A stretch of DNA of 14,296 bases from Chloroflexota bacterium (GCA_013694795.1 JACDBS010000068.1:1-14296); one strand, 5' to 3'. Shown: positions 5,301 to 13,148, counted from the stretch's first letter. The notes: a model not told the origin generated them from the letters alone. Made by a program: numbers and translations.

Positions 5301-5960
5301 ATGTATGTCGTGGTGATCGGCGGCGGCAACGTCGGCTACTACCTGACCAAGGAGCTCCTCGCGGCCGGACACGAGGTCGTGATGATCGAGGAGGATCTGG
5401 CGCGCGCGCGCCAGATCGCGGACGAGCTGGGCAGCATCGTCATCGCCAACGACGGCTGTGAGGGCCGATACCAGGCCGAGGCCGGCATGGGCCGGGCCGA
5501 TGTGGTGGCCGCCGTCACCGGCGACGACGCCGTCAACCTCGCCGCCTCGCAGGTCGCGAAGATGCGCTTCAACGTGCCGCGATCGATCGCACGCGTCAAC
5601 GATCCGAAGAACGAGAGCCTGTTCCGGCAATTGTCGATCGACGACACGGTCAGCCCGACGCGCTCGATCCTGGGCGTGATCGAGCACGAGATCCCGGTCC
5701 ATGACCTCCTCCATCTGGCAGAGCTCGAGGGTGGCGACATTCAGATCGTCGAAGCTCAGCTGGACGCAGACTCGCCGGTCATCGGTCAGGCCCTGCGCGA
5801 GCTTTCGCTACCCGAAGGGAGCACCATCGCGGTCCTCATCCGCGACGAGCGTGCCCAGTCGCCTCGCTCCGACACCCGACTGCGCGCCGGCGACAAGCTC
5901 CTGGCCGTGACCTCCGCCGGCGGCGAGGCGGAGCTCCGCTCACTGCTCATCGGCGAGTGA
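5301..5960 (+). CDS. trkA: TrkA-family K+ transport regulator, RCK_N plus RCK_C
   Basis: 219 residues, the normal length for a single-unit TrkA/KtrA. RCK_N: GGGNVGYYL (7-15) is the nucleotide-binding loop, E30 follows strand VVMIE, then NDGCEGRYQAEAGMGRADVVAAVTGDDAVN (50-79) and SIARVNDP (95-102). RCK_C covers about 140-218 (GDIQIVEAQLDADSPVIG, then LAVTSAGGEAEL near the end). It would bind NAD(H) or ATP/ADP in the cytosol and gate a membrane K+ pore. A strong GGAGG (5287-5291) precedes the ATG by 9 nt, so it is probably translated at a higher rate than its partner. Its stop overlaps the GTG of the next gene (GTGA), tying the downstream membrane protein into the operon. Confidence 0.92.
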   Translation: MYVVVIGGGNVGYYLTKELLAAGHEVVMIEEDLARARQIADELGSIVIANDGCEGRYQAEAGMGRADVVAAVTGDDAVNLAASQVAKMRFNVPRSIARVNDPKNESLFRQLSIDDTVSPTRSILGVIEHEIPVHDLLHLAELEGGDIQIVEAQLDADSPVIGQALRELSLPEGSTIAVLIRDERAQSPRSDTRLRAGDKLLAVTSAGGEAELRSLLIGE

Positions 5961-6697
5961 GCGCGCCCGATCCGGGGCGCGTCCTGCGACGGGCGCTCGT
6001 TGCCTGGGGGCTCGGTCACCTCGCGCTGGGACGCCACGGCGTCGGTCGAACCCTGCTGCTGGCGGAGGTCGCGGCGGCGGGTATTGTCGCCTGGCTGAGC
6101 ATCGGCCTCGCAGACTCGAGCGCGTACCTCATCCCGTTCATCTCCGGCATCGGGTTCATCGTCGCCTGGGCCTGGCAGGCCGTTGACGCCTACCGCGCGG
6201 CGCATCGGCTCCAATCGGCACGCGCGCCGACCCCCGAGCGCTCGCCGGCGGCCGCCATCGGCTGGCTGAGCCTGCCGCTGCTGATCTGGGGCGCCGGCTT
6301 CTGGCTCATCGGCGCCCACTCCGCCACACCGGCCGCCGTGCTGGACCAGTTCGTCACCGACTGGAGCGGGGACGCGCTGGGCGAGGCATGGTCACCGCAG
6401 GTGATCCGCGAAGCCGATGCTGCCGCCGCCTCCCTCGGGACAGGTCGCGACCGCTTCCGCGATGTCCGGATGCGGATCGTGAGCGCCGACGGAACCGGGG
6501 CCGCCGCCGTCGCCGAATCGGTTCACTTCGAGCGTCGCGAGTCGCGCTTCCTGTGGGTCTTCGCCGGGAATGAGCTCGTTCCCGTGGTGGACGAGCGGGT
6601 GCTGAGGCTGGAGCTCATCGCTCGCCCCGTCGAGCTGCCTGGCGGCGGTGATATCGGCGCCGTGCGCTGGGACCTGGCCAACGCCGAAGGCCCATAG
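5957..6697 (+). CDS. Hypothetical membrane protein with C-terminal soluble domain
   Basis: 246 residues from a GTG start overlapping the trkA stop by 4 nt. The N-terminus (GRVLRRALVAWGLGHLALGRHGVGRTLL) resembles the amphipathic, glycine-rich entry of small multi-pass proteins; helices are predicted at about 32-51, 57-77 and 100-119. The last 120 residues are soluble and mixed alpha/beta, with a WSPQVIREADAAAASLG helix and a strand-rich end (LRLELIARPVELPGG). No family or catalytic motif is recognised. Overlap coupling makes it part of the Usp-TrkA operon. It lacks the pore signature of TrkH, so it should not be assumed to be the channel. Repeat array B begins 3 nt after its stop. Confidence 0.72.
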   Translation: MSAPDPGRVLRRALVAWGLGHLALGRHGVGRTLLLAEVAAAGIVAWLSIGLADSSAYLIPFISGIGFIVAWAWQAVDAYRAAHRLQSARAPTPERSPAAAIGWLSLPLLIWGAGFWLIGAHSATPAAVLDQFVTDWSGDALGEAWSPQVIREADAAAASLGTGRDRFRDVRMRIVSADGTGAAAVAESVHFERRESRFLWVFAGNELVPVVDERVLRLELIARPVELPGGGDIGAVRWDLANAEGP

Positions 6698-6700
6698 CAC

Positions 6701-6927
6701 GCCCATGTATCGGCGTTTCGTGTCGAGTGCCGCCGACCGCCGACCGCGCGCCGATCTATCGGCGTTCCGTGTCATGGGCTGGCTTCCGTGCGCCCTGGCG
6801 CCGATCTATCGGCCCCCGGTGCGCACGAACCGCGCTCACATGCACCTTTCGTGCGGAGTCTGGGCCGATACATCGGCGCGAAGCGACACGGCGGGGGTCT
6901 CGAGACGTAGAGCGGCGATAGATCGGC
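6701..6927. repeat. Repeat array B: five spaced 14-bp palindromes
   Basis: Copies are GCCCATGTATCGGC (6701-6714), GCCGATCTATCGGC (6750-6763 and 6800-6813), GCCGATACATCGGC (6864-6877) and GGCGATAGATCGGC (6914-6927). Centres are 49, 50, 64 and 50 bp apart, the same two distances as in array A. The 64-bp interval holds CGCACGAA/TTCGTGCG (6822-6829/6848-6855), centred exactly midway between copies 3 and 4. GTCTCGAGAC (6897-6906) lies in the last interval. Two intervals start alike (GTTTCGTGTC, GTTCCGTGTC). The central dinucleotide gives orientation: GT, CT, CT, then AC, AG, so the first three copies are inverted relative to the last two and to the three intact copies in array A. Confidence 0.85.
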
Positions 6928-6952
6928 GCGCAGCACGTGGGCTGTCAGCATC

Positions 6953-6973
6953 CTTGACAGCATCATTGTCAGG
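6953..6973 (+). promoter_or_regulatory. HAIR-like HspR operator
   Basis: CTTGACA-N7-TGTCAGG is an inverted repeat with one arm mismatch. It has the same 7-7-7 geometry as the actinobacterial HspR operator CTTGAGT-N7-ACTCAAG (established for Streptomyces) and shares its CTTGA outer half. It covers the -35 of the hspR promoter. A further CTGTCA at 6942-6947 pairs with TGACAG at 6955-6960, giving an overlapping second inverted repeat. Confidence 0.65.
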
Positions 6974-6982
6974 GTTTATGGT
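6954..6982 (+). promoter_or_regulatory. hspR-lon promoter
   Basis: TTGACA (6954-6959, perfect -35), a 17-bp spacer, and TATGGT (6977-6982, 4 of 6). The hspR ATG at 6989 is 7 nt past the -10, the expected transcription start, so the transcript is probably leaderless. This is the best housekeeping-sigma promoter in the window. Confidence 0.8.
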
Positions 6983-6988
6983 CCCGAC

Positions 6989-7384
6989 ATGGATCCAAAC
7001 CGGCGGGTGGCAACGACAAACAACGCCCCGCGCCGCAACGAGCTCACCCGACCCCGCTACATCATCAGCATCGCCGCCGAGCTGGCGAGCTGTCATCCGC
7101 GAACGCTGAGGACCTACGAGGAGGAGGGGCTTCTCCAGCCGCAGCGTCGCAATAACCTCCGCCTCTACAGCGAGGCGGACATCCAGCGCGTTCGCATCAT
7201 CCGTTTTCTCACGCGTCGTCAGCGAGTGAACCTCGCCGGCGTGCGGGTCATCCTTCAGCTCGAGGCGCTCGGCAAGATCCGGGTCTACGATCTGTTCGAT
7301 GAGAACGATGTAGAGCGATTCGCAGACGAGCCGGAGCTCGCGGAATCATCGGCTGAAGGAGCGATCCCCCGTGGCAGCAACTGA
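6989..7384 (+). CDS. hspR: HspR-like MerR-family heat-shock repressor
   Basis: 131 residues. The MerR-type winged HTH spans about 24-92: YIISIAAELASCHPRTLRTYEEEGLL (24-49) with helix-turn-helix, the wing region QPQRRNNLRLYSEADIQRV (50-68), and RFLTRRQRVNLAGVRVILQLEAL (72-94). The sequence pattern fits HspR (ISIAAEL...HPQTLR.YE..GL..P.R..N..RLYS) rather than ligand-sensing MerR proteins. The acidic tail may mediate co-repressor contacts; in Streptomyces HspR uses DnaK as co-repressor. The promoter carries a HAIR-like repeat, so autorepression is expected. The gene overlaps lon by 14 nt, coupling repressor and protease. The start is fixed by the promoter, with no Shine-Dalgarno. Actinobacterial hspR is usually with dnaK-grpE-dnaJ; here its partner is lon. 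Confidence 0.88.
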   Translation: MDPNRRVATTNNAPRRNELTRPRYIISIAAELASCHPRTLRTYEEEGLLQPQRRNNLRLYSEADIQRVRIIRFLTRRQRVNLAGVRVILQLEALGKIRVYDLFDENDVERFADEPELAESSAEGAIPRGSN

Positions 7385-9905
7385 CGACAGGACCAAGGAC
7401 ATCCCCGAGACCAAGGCCACCGAGGACGACGGCGCCGACCAGGAGCACATCCAGGTGCTGCCCCTCGTTGCGCTGCGCGACACCGTCATCTTCCCGGAGA
7501 TGATCGTGCCACTCCAGGTCGGACGTGATCGGAGTGTCAAGGCGCTCGACCGCGCGGTTCGCACATCGCAGCCGGTGGCGCTGGTCACGCAGCGCTCCAG
7601 CGAGCAGGAGGACATCTCCAGCGTCGAGGAGCTGTACCCGGTCGGAACGCTGGCCAAGATTGCCCAGGTGATCAGGCTCCAGGACGGCACCATTCGCGCC
7701 ATCGTGCAGGGGCAGCGCCGCATCCGGTTGCTCGACCTGCTCCAGACCGATCCCCACCTCGAGGCGCGGGTCGAGGTCATCGACGACGCCGGAGAGAAGA
7801 CGCTCGAGGTGGAGGCGCTGATGGCGTCGATCCACGGACAGATCGAGCAGTACGTGAACTCAGGTGCATCGGTCCCGCCGGAGGTGGCGGTCGCCGCACG
7901 CAACATCGTCGATGGCGGCCTGCTGGCGGACATGACCGCCTACAGCCCGGAGATGACGACCGAACAGCGCCAGGAGCTGCTCGAGACGATCGACGTCGCC
8001 GATCGTCTGCGCCTGGCAAGCGGGTTCCTGGCGAAGCAGATCGAGGTACTCGAGCTCAAGGGCCGGATCCAGTCCGAGGTCAAGTCCGAGATGGACAAGA
8101 CCCAGCGCGAGTACATCCTGCGCGAGCAGATGAAGGCCATCCAGAAGGAGCTCGGCGAGGACGATCCCGCCGTGGCCGAGGCGACCGAGCTGCGCGAGAA
8201 GGTCGAGTCGTCGGCCATGCCGGACGAGGTCAAGGAGAAGGCCCTCAAGGAGGTCGACCGCCTCAGCCGCATTCCCAGCGCCAGCCCGGAGCAGGGCGTC
8301 ATCCGCACGTACGTCGACTGGCTGGTGAGCCTGCCCTGGGGCATCACCACCGATGACAACCTCGACCTGGACGGCGCGGAGAAGATCCTGCACGAGGACC
8401 ACTGGGGCCTCGAGAAGCCAAAGGAGCGGATCGTCGAATACATGGCCGTGCGCAAGCTGGCCGAGAAGATCCGCAGCCCCATCTTGCTCTTCGTGGGACC
8501 GCCCGGCGTGGGCAAGACGAGCCTGGGCAAGAGCATCGCACGCGCCATGGGCCGCAAGTTCGTGCGCATGAGCCTGGGCGGCATCCATGACGAGGCCGAG
8601 ATTCGCGGCCATCGGCGCACCTACATCGGTGCCCTGCCGGGTCGCGTCATCCAGAACATCAAGACCGCCGGCAGTGCGAATCCGGTCTTCATGCTCGACG
8701 AGATCGACAAGGTCGGCATGGACTTCCGCGGCGATCCGTCATCGGCGCTGCTGGAGGTGCTGGATCCGGAGCAGAACAACTCGTTCCAGGACAACTACCT
8801 GGAAGTGCCGTTCGATCTGAGCAAGGTGCTCTTCATCGCCACCGCCAACATGCTCGATACCATTCCGCCGGCCCTGCGGGACCGGATGGAGGTGATCAAC
8901 CTCGCCGGCTACACGCAGTCCGAGCGGGTGAAGATCGCGGAGCGCTTCCTGGTGCCGAAGCAGCTGGAGGCGCACGGCCTCACCGAGAAGAACCTGAAGT
9001 TCGAGGAGGGCGCCCTGGTGCGCCTGATCCAGGCCTTCACCCGCGAGGCCGGAGTCCGGAACATGGAGCGCGAGATCGCGAACGTGGCGCGCAAAGTCGC
9101 GCGGCGCGTGGCGAACGACGCCAAGACCAAGGTCACCGTCAAGCCGGAGGAGCTCGAGGACTACCTCGGGCCGGGACGCTTCGAGTACGGCGAGCTCGAG
9201 ACGGAGGACCAGATCGGCATGGTGACGGGGCTCGTCGTCAGCGACGCGGGCGGCGACATCGTGCAGGTCGAGGCGACGCGGATGGATGGCAAGGACGACC
9301 TCCTGCTGACCGGCCAACTGGGCGACGTGATGAAGGAGTCGGCACGCGCCGGGATGAGCTACATTCGCGCGCGACAGAAGGAATTCGGGATCGACCCGAC
9401 GGTATTCGAGAAGTCGACGGTCCACATCCACGTCCCGGCGGGCGCGACTCCGAAGGATGGCCCAAGTGCCGGCGTGACGATGGCAACCGCCATGGCCAGC
9501 CTGCTCACTGGCCGCCCCGCGCGGCGCGACCTGGCCATGACCGGCGAGATCACGCTTCGCGGGCGGGTGCTGCCCATTGGCGGACTGAAGTCGAAGCTGC
9601 TCGCCGCGCACCTTGCCGGGGTCAAGACTGTCCTCATCCCGAAGCGAAACGAGAAGGACCTGGTGGACGTGCCCGACGAGGTGCGCCAGGAGCTCCGCAT
9701 CGTGCCGGTCGAGAACATGGACCAGGTACTGGCCGAGGCGCTCATCGACGCGCCACGGCCGGCCGCCCGCATCAAGGCGGAGCGGGAGGAGCGCCAGAAG
9801 CGCGTCGCGCGCCGTCCGCGGCGTTCCCGCAAGGCGCCGGATGCGCCCATCTCCACCCCCGGCGACCAGCCCCCCGACCAACCACCGGCGGGCCAGCCAG
9901 CCTGA
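7371..9905 (+). CDS. lon: ATP-dependent Lon protease (LonA type)
   Basis: 844 residues, GTG start with GAAGGAG 9 nt upstream, inside the 3' end of hspR. Domains: N-terminal substrate-binding domain from LPLVALRDTVIFP (30-42) to about 225, a coiled region around 226-300 with the typical REYILREQMKAIQKELGEDD, AAA+ module with Walker A GPPGVGKTS (376-384, K382) and Walker B VFMLDEIDK (439-447), then the protease domain with catalytic S699 in PKDGPSAG (694-701) and K742 in GGLKSK (737-742), 43 residues apart as in E. coli Lon. The protein degrades misfolded and regulatory proteins in the cytosol. Residues from about 798 form a tail first strongly basic (KAEREERQKRVARR), then proline-rich, beyond the usual end of the domain; basic tails could aid DNA binding (inference). 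Expression is presumably under HspR control, as known for Streptomyces lon. Confidence 0.98.
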   Translation: MAATDDRTKDIPETKATEDDGADQEHIQVLPLVALRDTVIFPEMIVPLQVGRDRSVKALDRAVRTSQPVALVTQRSSEQEDISSVEELYPVGTLAKIAQVIRLQDGTIRAIVQGQRRIRLLDLLQTDPHLEARVEVIDDAGEKTLEVEALMASIHGQIEQYVNSGASVPPEVAVAARNIVDGGLLADMTAYSPEMTTEQRQELLETIDVADRLRLASGFLAKQIEVLELKGRIQSEVKSEMDKTQREYILREQMKAIQKELGEDDPAVAEATELREKVESSAMPDEVKEKALKEVDRLSRIPSASPEQGVIRTYVDWLVSLPWGITTDDNLDLDGAEKILHEDHWGLEKPKERIVEYMAVRKLAEKIRSPILLFVGPPGVGKTSLGKSIARAMGRKFVRMSLGGIHDEAEIRGHRRTYIGALPGRVIQNIKTAGSANPVFMLDEIDKVGMDFRGDPSSALLEVLDPEQNNSFQDNYLEVPFDLSKVLFIATANMLDTIPPALRDRMEVINLAGYTQSERVKIAERFLVPKQLEAHGLTEKNLKFEEGALVRLIQAFTREAGVRNMEREIANVARKVARRVANDAKTKVTVKPEELEDYLGPGRFEYGELETEDQIGMVTGLVVSDAGGDIVQVEATRMDGKDDLLLTGQLGDVMKESARAGMSYIRARQKEFGIDPTVFEKSTVHIHVPAGATPKDGPSAGVTMATAMASLLTGRPARRDLAMTGEITLRGRVLPIGGLKSKLLAAHLAGVKTVLIPKRNEKDLVDVPDEVRQELRIVPVENMDQVLAEALIDAPRPAARIKAEREERQKRVARRPRRSRKAPDAPISTPGDQPPDQPPAGQPA

Positions 9906-9914
9906 GGCCAGGCG

Positions 9915-9943
9915 TTGACGGTTTTGACGGTTCGGCATAGGGT
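9915..9943 (+). promoter_or_regulatory. Promoter and tandem 9-bp repeat before the MNT-HEPN pair
   Basis: TTGACGGTT is repeated twice in perfect tandem (9915-9923 and 9924-9932). The first copy contains TTGACG, a 5-of-6 -35; 17 bp later TAGGGT (9938-9943) is a weak -10, and the ATG at 9950 is 7 nt further, matching the leaderless geometry of hspR. The tandem repeat is a candidate operator for the HTH domain of the MNT protein encoded just downstream. Confidence 0.5.
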
Positions 9944-9949
9944 TGACCG

Positions 9950-10423
9950 ATGACGGACCGGCAGGACTGGATCACCACCGGCGAGGCCGCGCGGATGCTG
10001 GGCGTGCGATCGATCAACACGGTCAAGCGCCTCATCCGCGACGGCCGGCTGACCGCCATCAAGCCTGGCGGCCACTATCGCATCGCGAGCGCCGAGGTGG
10101 AGCGACTGGTCGCGGGGCCGACCATCGACCCGCGGGATGTTGACCGCCGGTCCCTCGCTCATTGGGCCGAGCGGCATGGCGTGGAGGAGCTGATCCTGTT
10201 CGGCTCGGCCGCCCGCGGTGAGATGCGACGCTTCAGCGATGTCGACCTTGCATTCGTCTTGAAGCCGGGCCACGCCATCGGCCTCTTCGAGCACGTCGAC
10301 ATGCGCGATGAGCTCGCGGATCTCTTCGGAGCCCCGGTCGACCTCGGGTCCCTCAGAAGCCTCAAACCCTGGGCTCGAGAGCAGCTCGATGCCCACGGAG
10401 TGACCCTACATGCCAGCCGATGA
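9950..10423 (+). CDS. mntA: MNT-type nucleotidyltransferase antitoxin fused to an N-terminal HTH
   Basis: 157 residues. Residues 7-55 form an excisionase/MerR-like helix-turn-helix (WITTGEAARMLGVRS, then TVKRLIRDGRLTAIKPGGHYRI and SAEVERL). Residues 67-150 are a minimal nucleotidyltransferase with the G-S-x10-D-x-D motif (G85, S86, D97, D99) and a third acid at D131 (PVDLGSL). The following overlapping gene is a HEPN protein, so this is the antitoxin of a type VII (HepT/MntA) system, in which MntA inactivates HepT by adding AMP to a tyrosine. The extra DNA-binding domain, absent from the standalone MntA proteins studied, suggests self-regulation at the tandem TTGACGGTT site. Overlap with hepT is 14 nt. 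Start chosen from the promoter; no Shine-Dalgarno is visible. Confidence 0.88.
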   Translation: MTDRQDWITTGEAARMLGVRSINTVKRLIRDGRLTAIKPGGHYRIASAEVERLVAGPTIDPRDVDRRSLAHWAERHGVEELILFGSAARGEMRRFSDVDLAFVLKPGHAIGLFEHVDMRDELADLFGAPVDLGSLRSLKPWAREQLDAHGVTLHASR

Positions 10424-10751
10424 CGAACGCCTGCGTGACATCCACCACGCCACTGAAGCGGCCCTTCGCTTCGTCGAAGGCCGGACGCGCGCTGACCTTG
10501 ATGCCGATGAGCTGCTCACCGCAGGGTTGATGCACGAGATCACCGTCATCGGGGAGGCGGCACAGTCGCTCACCTCCGACCGCCGCGAGGCCATGACAGA
10601 CATTCCGTGGCGTCAGATCATCGGCATGCGCAACGTGATCGTCCATGCGTATTGGCGCATAGACCCCGACGAACTCTGGCGAACTGTTTCTGAAGACCTG
10701 CCGCTGCTGCATCGTCGGCTTCGAGAGAGCGGCAGGGACCAGGAAGTCTGA
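10410..10751 (+). CDS. hepT: HEPN-family RNase toxin, HepT type (DUF86)
   Basis: 113 residues, all-helical, standard length for HepT. The catalytic R-x4-H-x-Y motif is intact: R74, H79 and Y81 in RNVIVHAYWRID, and LLTAGLMHEITVIGEAAQSL (36-54) is the conserved first-core helix of DUF86 proteins. In characterised type VII systems HepT is a toxic RNase that attacks tRNA or mRNA and is neutralised by MntA through AMPylation of the motif tyrosine; Y81 would be that site here. GGAG lies 9 nt before the ATG, and the start is inside the mntA 3' end. Only 3 nt separate the stop from the J-domain gene start, so the chaperone gene probably shares this transcript. All active-site residues being present argues against decay. 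Confidence 0.9.
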   Translation: MPADDERLRDIHHATEAALRFVEGRTRADLDADELLTAGLMHEITVIGEAAQSLTSDRREAMTDIPWRQIIGMRNVIVHAYWRIDPDELWRTVSEDLPLLHRRLRESGRDQEV

Positions 10752-10754
10752 CCG

Positions 10755-11708
<954 letters not shown>

Positions 11709-11709
11709 C

Positions 11710-13047
11710 TCAGCCGCTATCGGCCGCATTGAGGCGGCCTTGCAGGTCGGCGACTGCGTAGAAGAAGAACTTGCGGCCAACTCGTCGACGCAGCAGGAAA
11801 CCGCCCTCTTCCAGGCCGATCAGATCCGTCCGCCCCGACTGGCGAGTGACACCATGGCTCTGAGCGTGGGACGCGATGGTGTACTCGTAGTCCGGGTGCC
11901 GAATCGCATGCGTCAGCAATGCCACCTGCCGGTGATTTAGTGATGTCCTGCGAAGAAGCGCGATCGTGCGCCGGGTGACATGCATTTGTTCGCGCACGTA
12001 GCTCATCAGTTCATTCACAGCTCGCCTGATGACCTTGAGCTGATACAAGGTGAAGTACGTCGCATCAAACTCGTCGGTCTCAGTGAGCAGGAAGGCTCTG
12101 CCGTACTGGGCGGGCGCGCGCACCAGCAACCGCGAGATCGAGAGATACTCAAACATCCAGTACTTCTGCCGGAGCATCGCCCAGTAGAACAGCGCGCGAG
12201 CCGTCCTGCCGTTCCCATCTTCAAAGGGATGGTCGTAGGCCAACCACAGATGGATCAGGATCGCCCGCACGACTGGATGGACGAATGCATGAGGTGTGTC
12301 GCCGTTGGCGAACTGGACCATGGCCGCCATCCGCTCCGCGAGTTCTTCGGCCGGCGGAGGGATGTGAACGACACGATCGTCAGAATCGACGACGCGAACA
12401 CGTTCCTCGTGCGGAAGTTGCATGCGGCCAGCAGCATCTGGATTGTCCAGCGTGCCATCGGTGAGGATGCGGTGCAGCTCGAAAACCATCTGCGTATCAA
12501 GCGGGCGCTCCGCAAACTCGGCAAGCCGGGACATCGCCCGATAGTTGTTCAGGATCATTCGCTCGCCGCGATCGCGGGGTCTGCGGTTTGTACGGAGCAT
12601 CTCCTTAGCCACTCTCCGGGTGACACTTGCGCCCTCGAGCTGGCTTGAGGTGATCGACTCCTCCATCAAGCTGTTGACAAGGTATCTCTTGCGTTGGCCT
12701 GGATCCGTAACCCCCTCGCTTACCAGAATCTCACCCCCAGCATGCTGATCTATCCAGTGCAGCTGCTCTAAGGCACCATCGGTTAGGCCATACCCGAACG
12801 GCATGCCGCTTGTCGATCGAAGTGGCAGGTCGCGCGACTGATTCGTCCGCCGGAACTTGAGTCCTAACCAGAGCTGTCTTCGCGTGAGGCCTTCCGGAGG
12901 CGGTCGACGGCTGACCTCGTCCCAATGGAGATACTTTCCGTCCACTTCGACCGACGGGACTGCGTGGAGAATGTGCGGCAGTTCGGCGTTCAGATCGCTC
13001 TCGGTGAGTAGATCGCCGAGCGTAGGCGCATTGCTGATTGGGGGCAT
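11710..13047 (-). CDS. Fic-family AMPylase, class II (N-terminal inhibitory helix), with C-terminal winged helix
   Basis: 445 residues. The Fic motif H-x-F-x-(D/E)-G-N-G-R-x2-R is complete: HPFEDGNGRTAR at 273-284, with catalytic H273. The inhibitory motif (S/T)-x3-E-(G/N) is present upstream at 134-139 (SSQLEG, E138), which defines class II Fic proteins that hold themselves inactive. The C-terminal 85 residues (about 360-435) look like a winged-helix domain common in this Fic subfamily (SLNHRQVALLTHAIRH, SHAQSHGVTRQSGRTDLIGLEEGGFLLRRRVGRKFFF). Fic enzymes usually transfer AMP from ATP to a hydroxyl on a target protein; the target here is unknown. The ATG at 13047 is preferred over TTG 13074. 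It is the only minus-strand gene between rsmG and clpB and looks less GC-biased than its neighbours, suggesting acquisition. It converges on the J-domain gene with 1 nt between stops. Confidence 0.9.
   Translation of the reverse strand: MPPISNAPTLGDLLTESDLNAELPHILHAVPSVEVDGKYLHWDEVSRRPPPEGLTRRQLWLGLKFRRTNQSRDLPLRSTSGMPFGYGLTDGALEQLHWIDQHAGGEILVSEGVTDPGQRKRYLVNSLMEESITSSQLEGASVTRRVAKEMLRTNRRPRDRGERMILNNYRAMSRLAEFAERPLDTQMVFELHRILTDGTLDNPDAAGRMQLPHEERVRVVDSDDRVVHIPPPAEELAERMAAMVQFANGDTPHAFVHPVVRAILIHLWLAYDHPFEDGNGRTARALFYWAMLRQKYWMFEYLSISRLLVRAPAQYGRAFLLTETDEFDATYFTLYQLKVIRRAVNELMSYVREQMHVTRRTIALLRRTSLNHRQVALLTHAIRHPDYEYTIASHAQSHGVTRQSGRTDLIGLEEGGFLLRRRVGRKFFFYAVADLQGRLNAADSG
11722..11739 (+). 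terminator. Candidate hairpin ending the MNT-HEPN-DnaJ transcript
   Basis: A perfect 6-bp GC stem GGCCGC / GCGGCC with a 6-nt loop lies 13 nt past the J-domain stop, inside the 3' end of the convergent fic gene. Only TT follows, so termination would be weak or need another factor. Confidence 0.35.
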
Positions 13048-13056
13048 GAGGTGACC

Positions 13057-13137
13057 TATGGCTAATGTTGGCAAAGTTTACCGATGGCATTCTCACGTAT
13101 CCGCTTGATATAGTCAAGGTTGTCACAATTAGCCATA
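13057..13137. promoter_or_regulatory. Mirror-image promoter elements between fic and clpB
   Basis: The 10-bp TATGGCTAAT at 13057-13066 recurs as its exact reverse complement ATTAGCCATA at 13128-13137. Read towards each gene, both give ATTAGCCATA followed by the start codon: ATG of fic is 10 nt past the end of one copy and ATG of clpB 12 nt past the other. The CATA end would act as a -10 (CATAAC for clpB, CATAGG for fic). Neither gene has a good Shine-Dalgarno except a weak AGGT before fic. The duplicated element could be a shared binding site for one regulator. Confidence 0.55.
13104..13118. promoter_or_regulatory. CTTGA-N5-TCAAG inverted repeat upstream of clpB
   Basis: CTTGA (13104-13108) and TCAAG (13114-13118) have the half-site sequence of the HspR operator, but the gap is 5 bp instead of the 11 bp of HAIR. 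A TGTCAC lies at 13121-13126. It sits 16-30 bp before the proposed clpB -10, covering the -35 region. HspR control of clpB is known in Streptomyces; the spacing mismatch leaves this uncertain. Confidence 0.4.
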
Positions 13138-13148
13138 ACCGTGGACCG

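Noticed and set aside
8739..9938. 399-codon minus-strand frame opposite lon
   Set aside because: Lies wholly antisense to the Lon AAA+ and protease domains and shows no domain or composition of its own.
13104..13118. CIRCE element for HrcA upstream of clpB
   Set aside because: CIRCE is TTAGCACTC-N9-GAGTGCTAA; the sequence here shares neither arms nor spacing.
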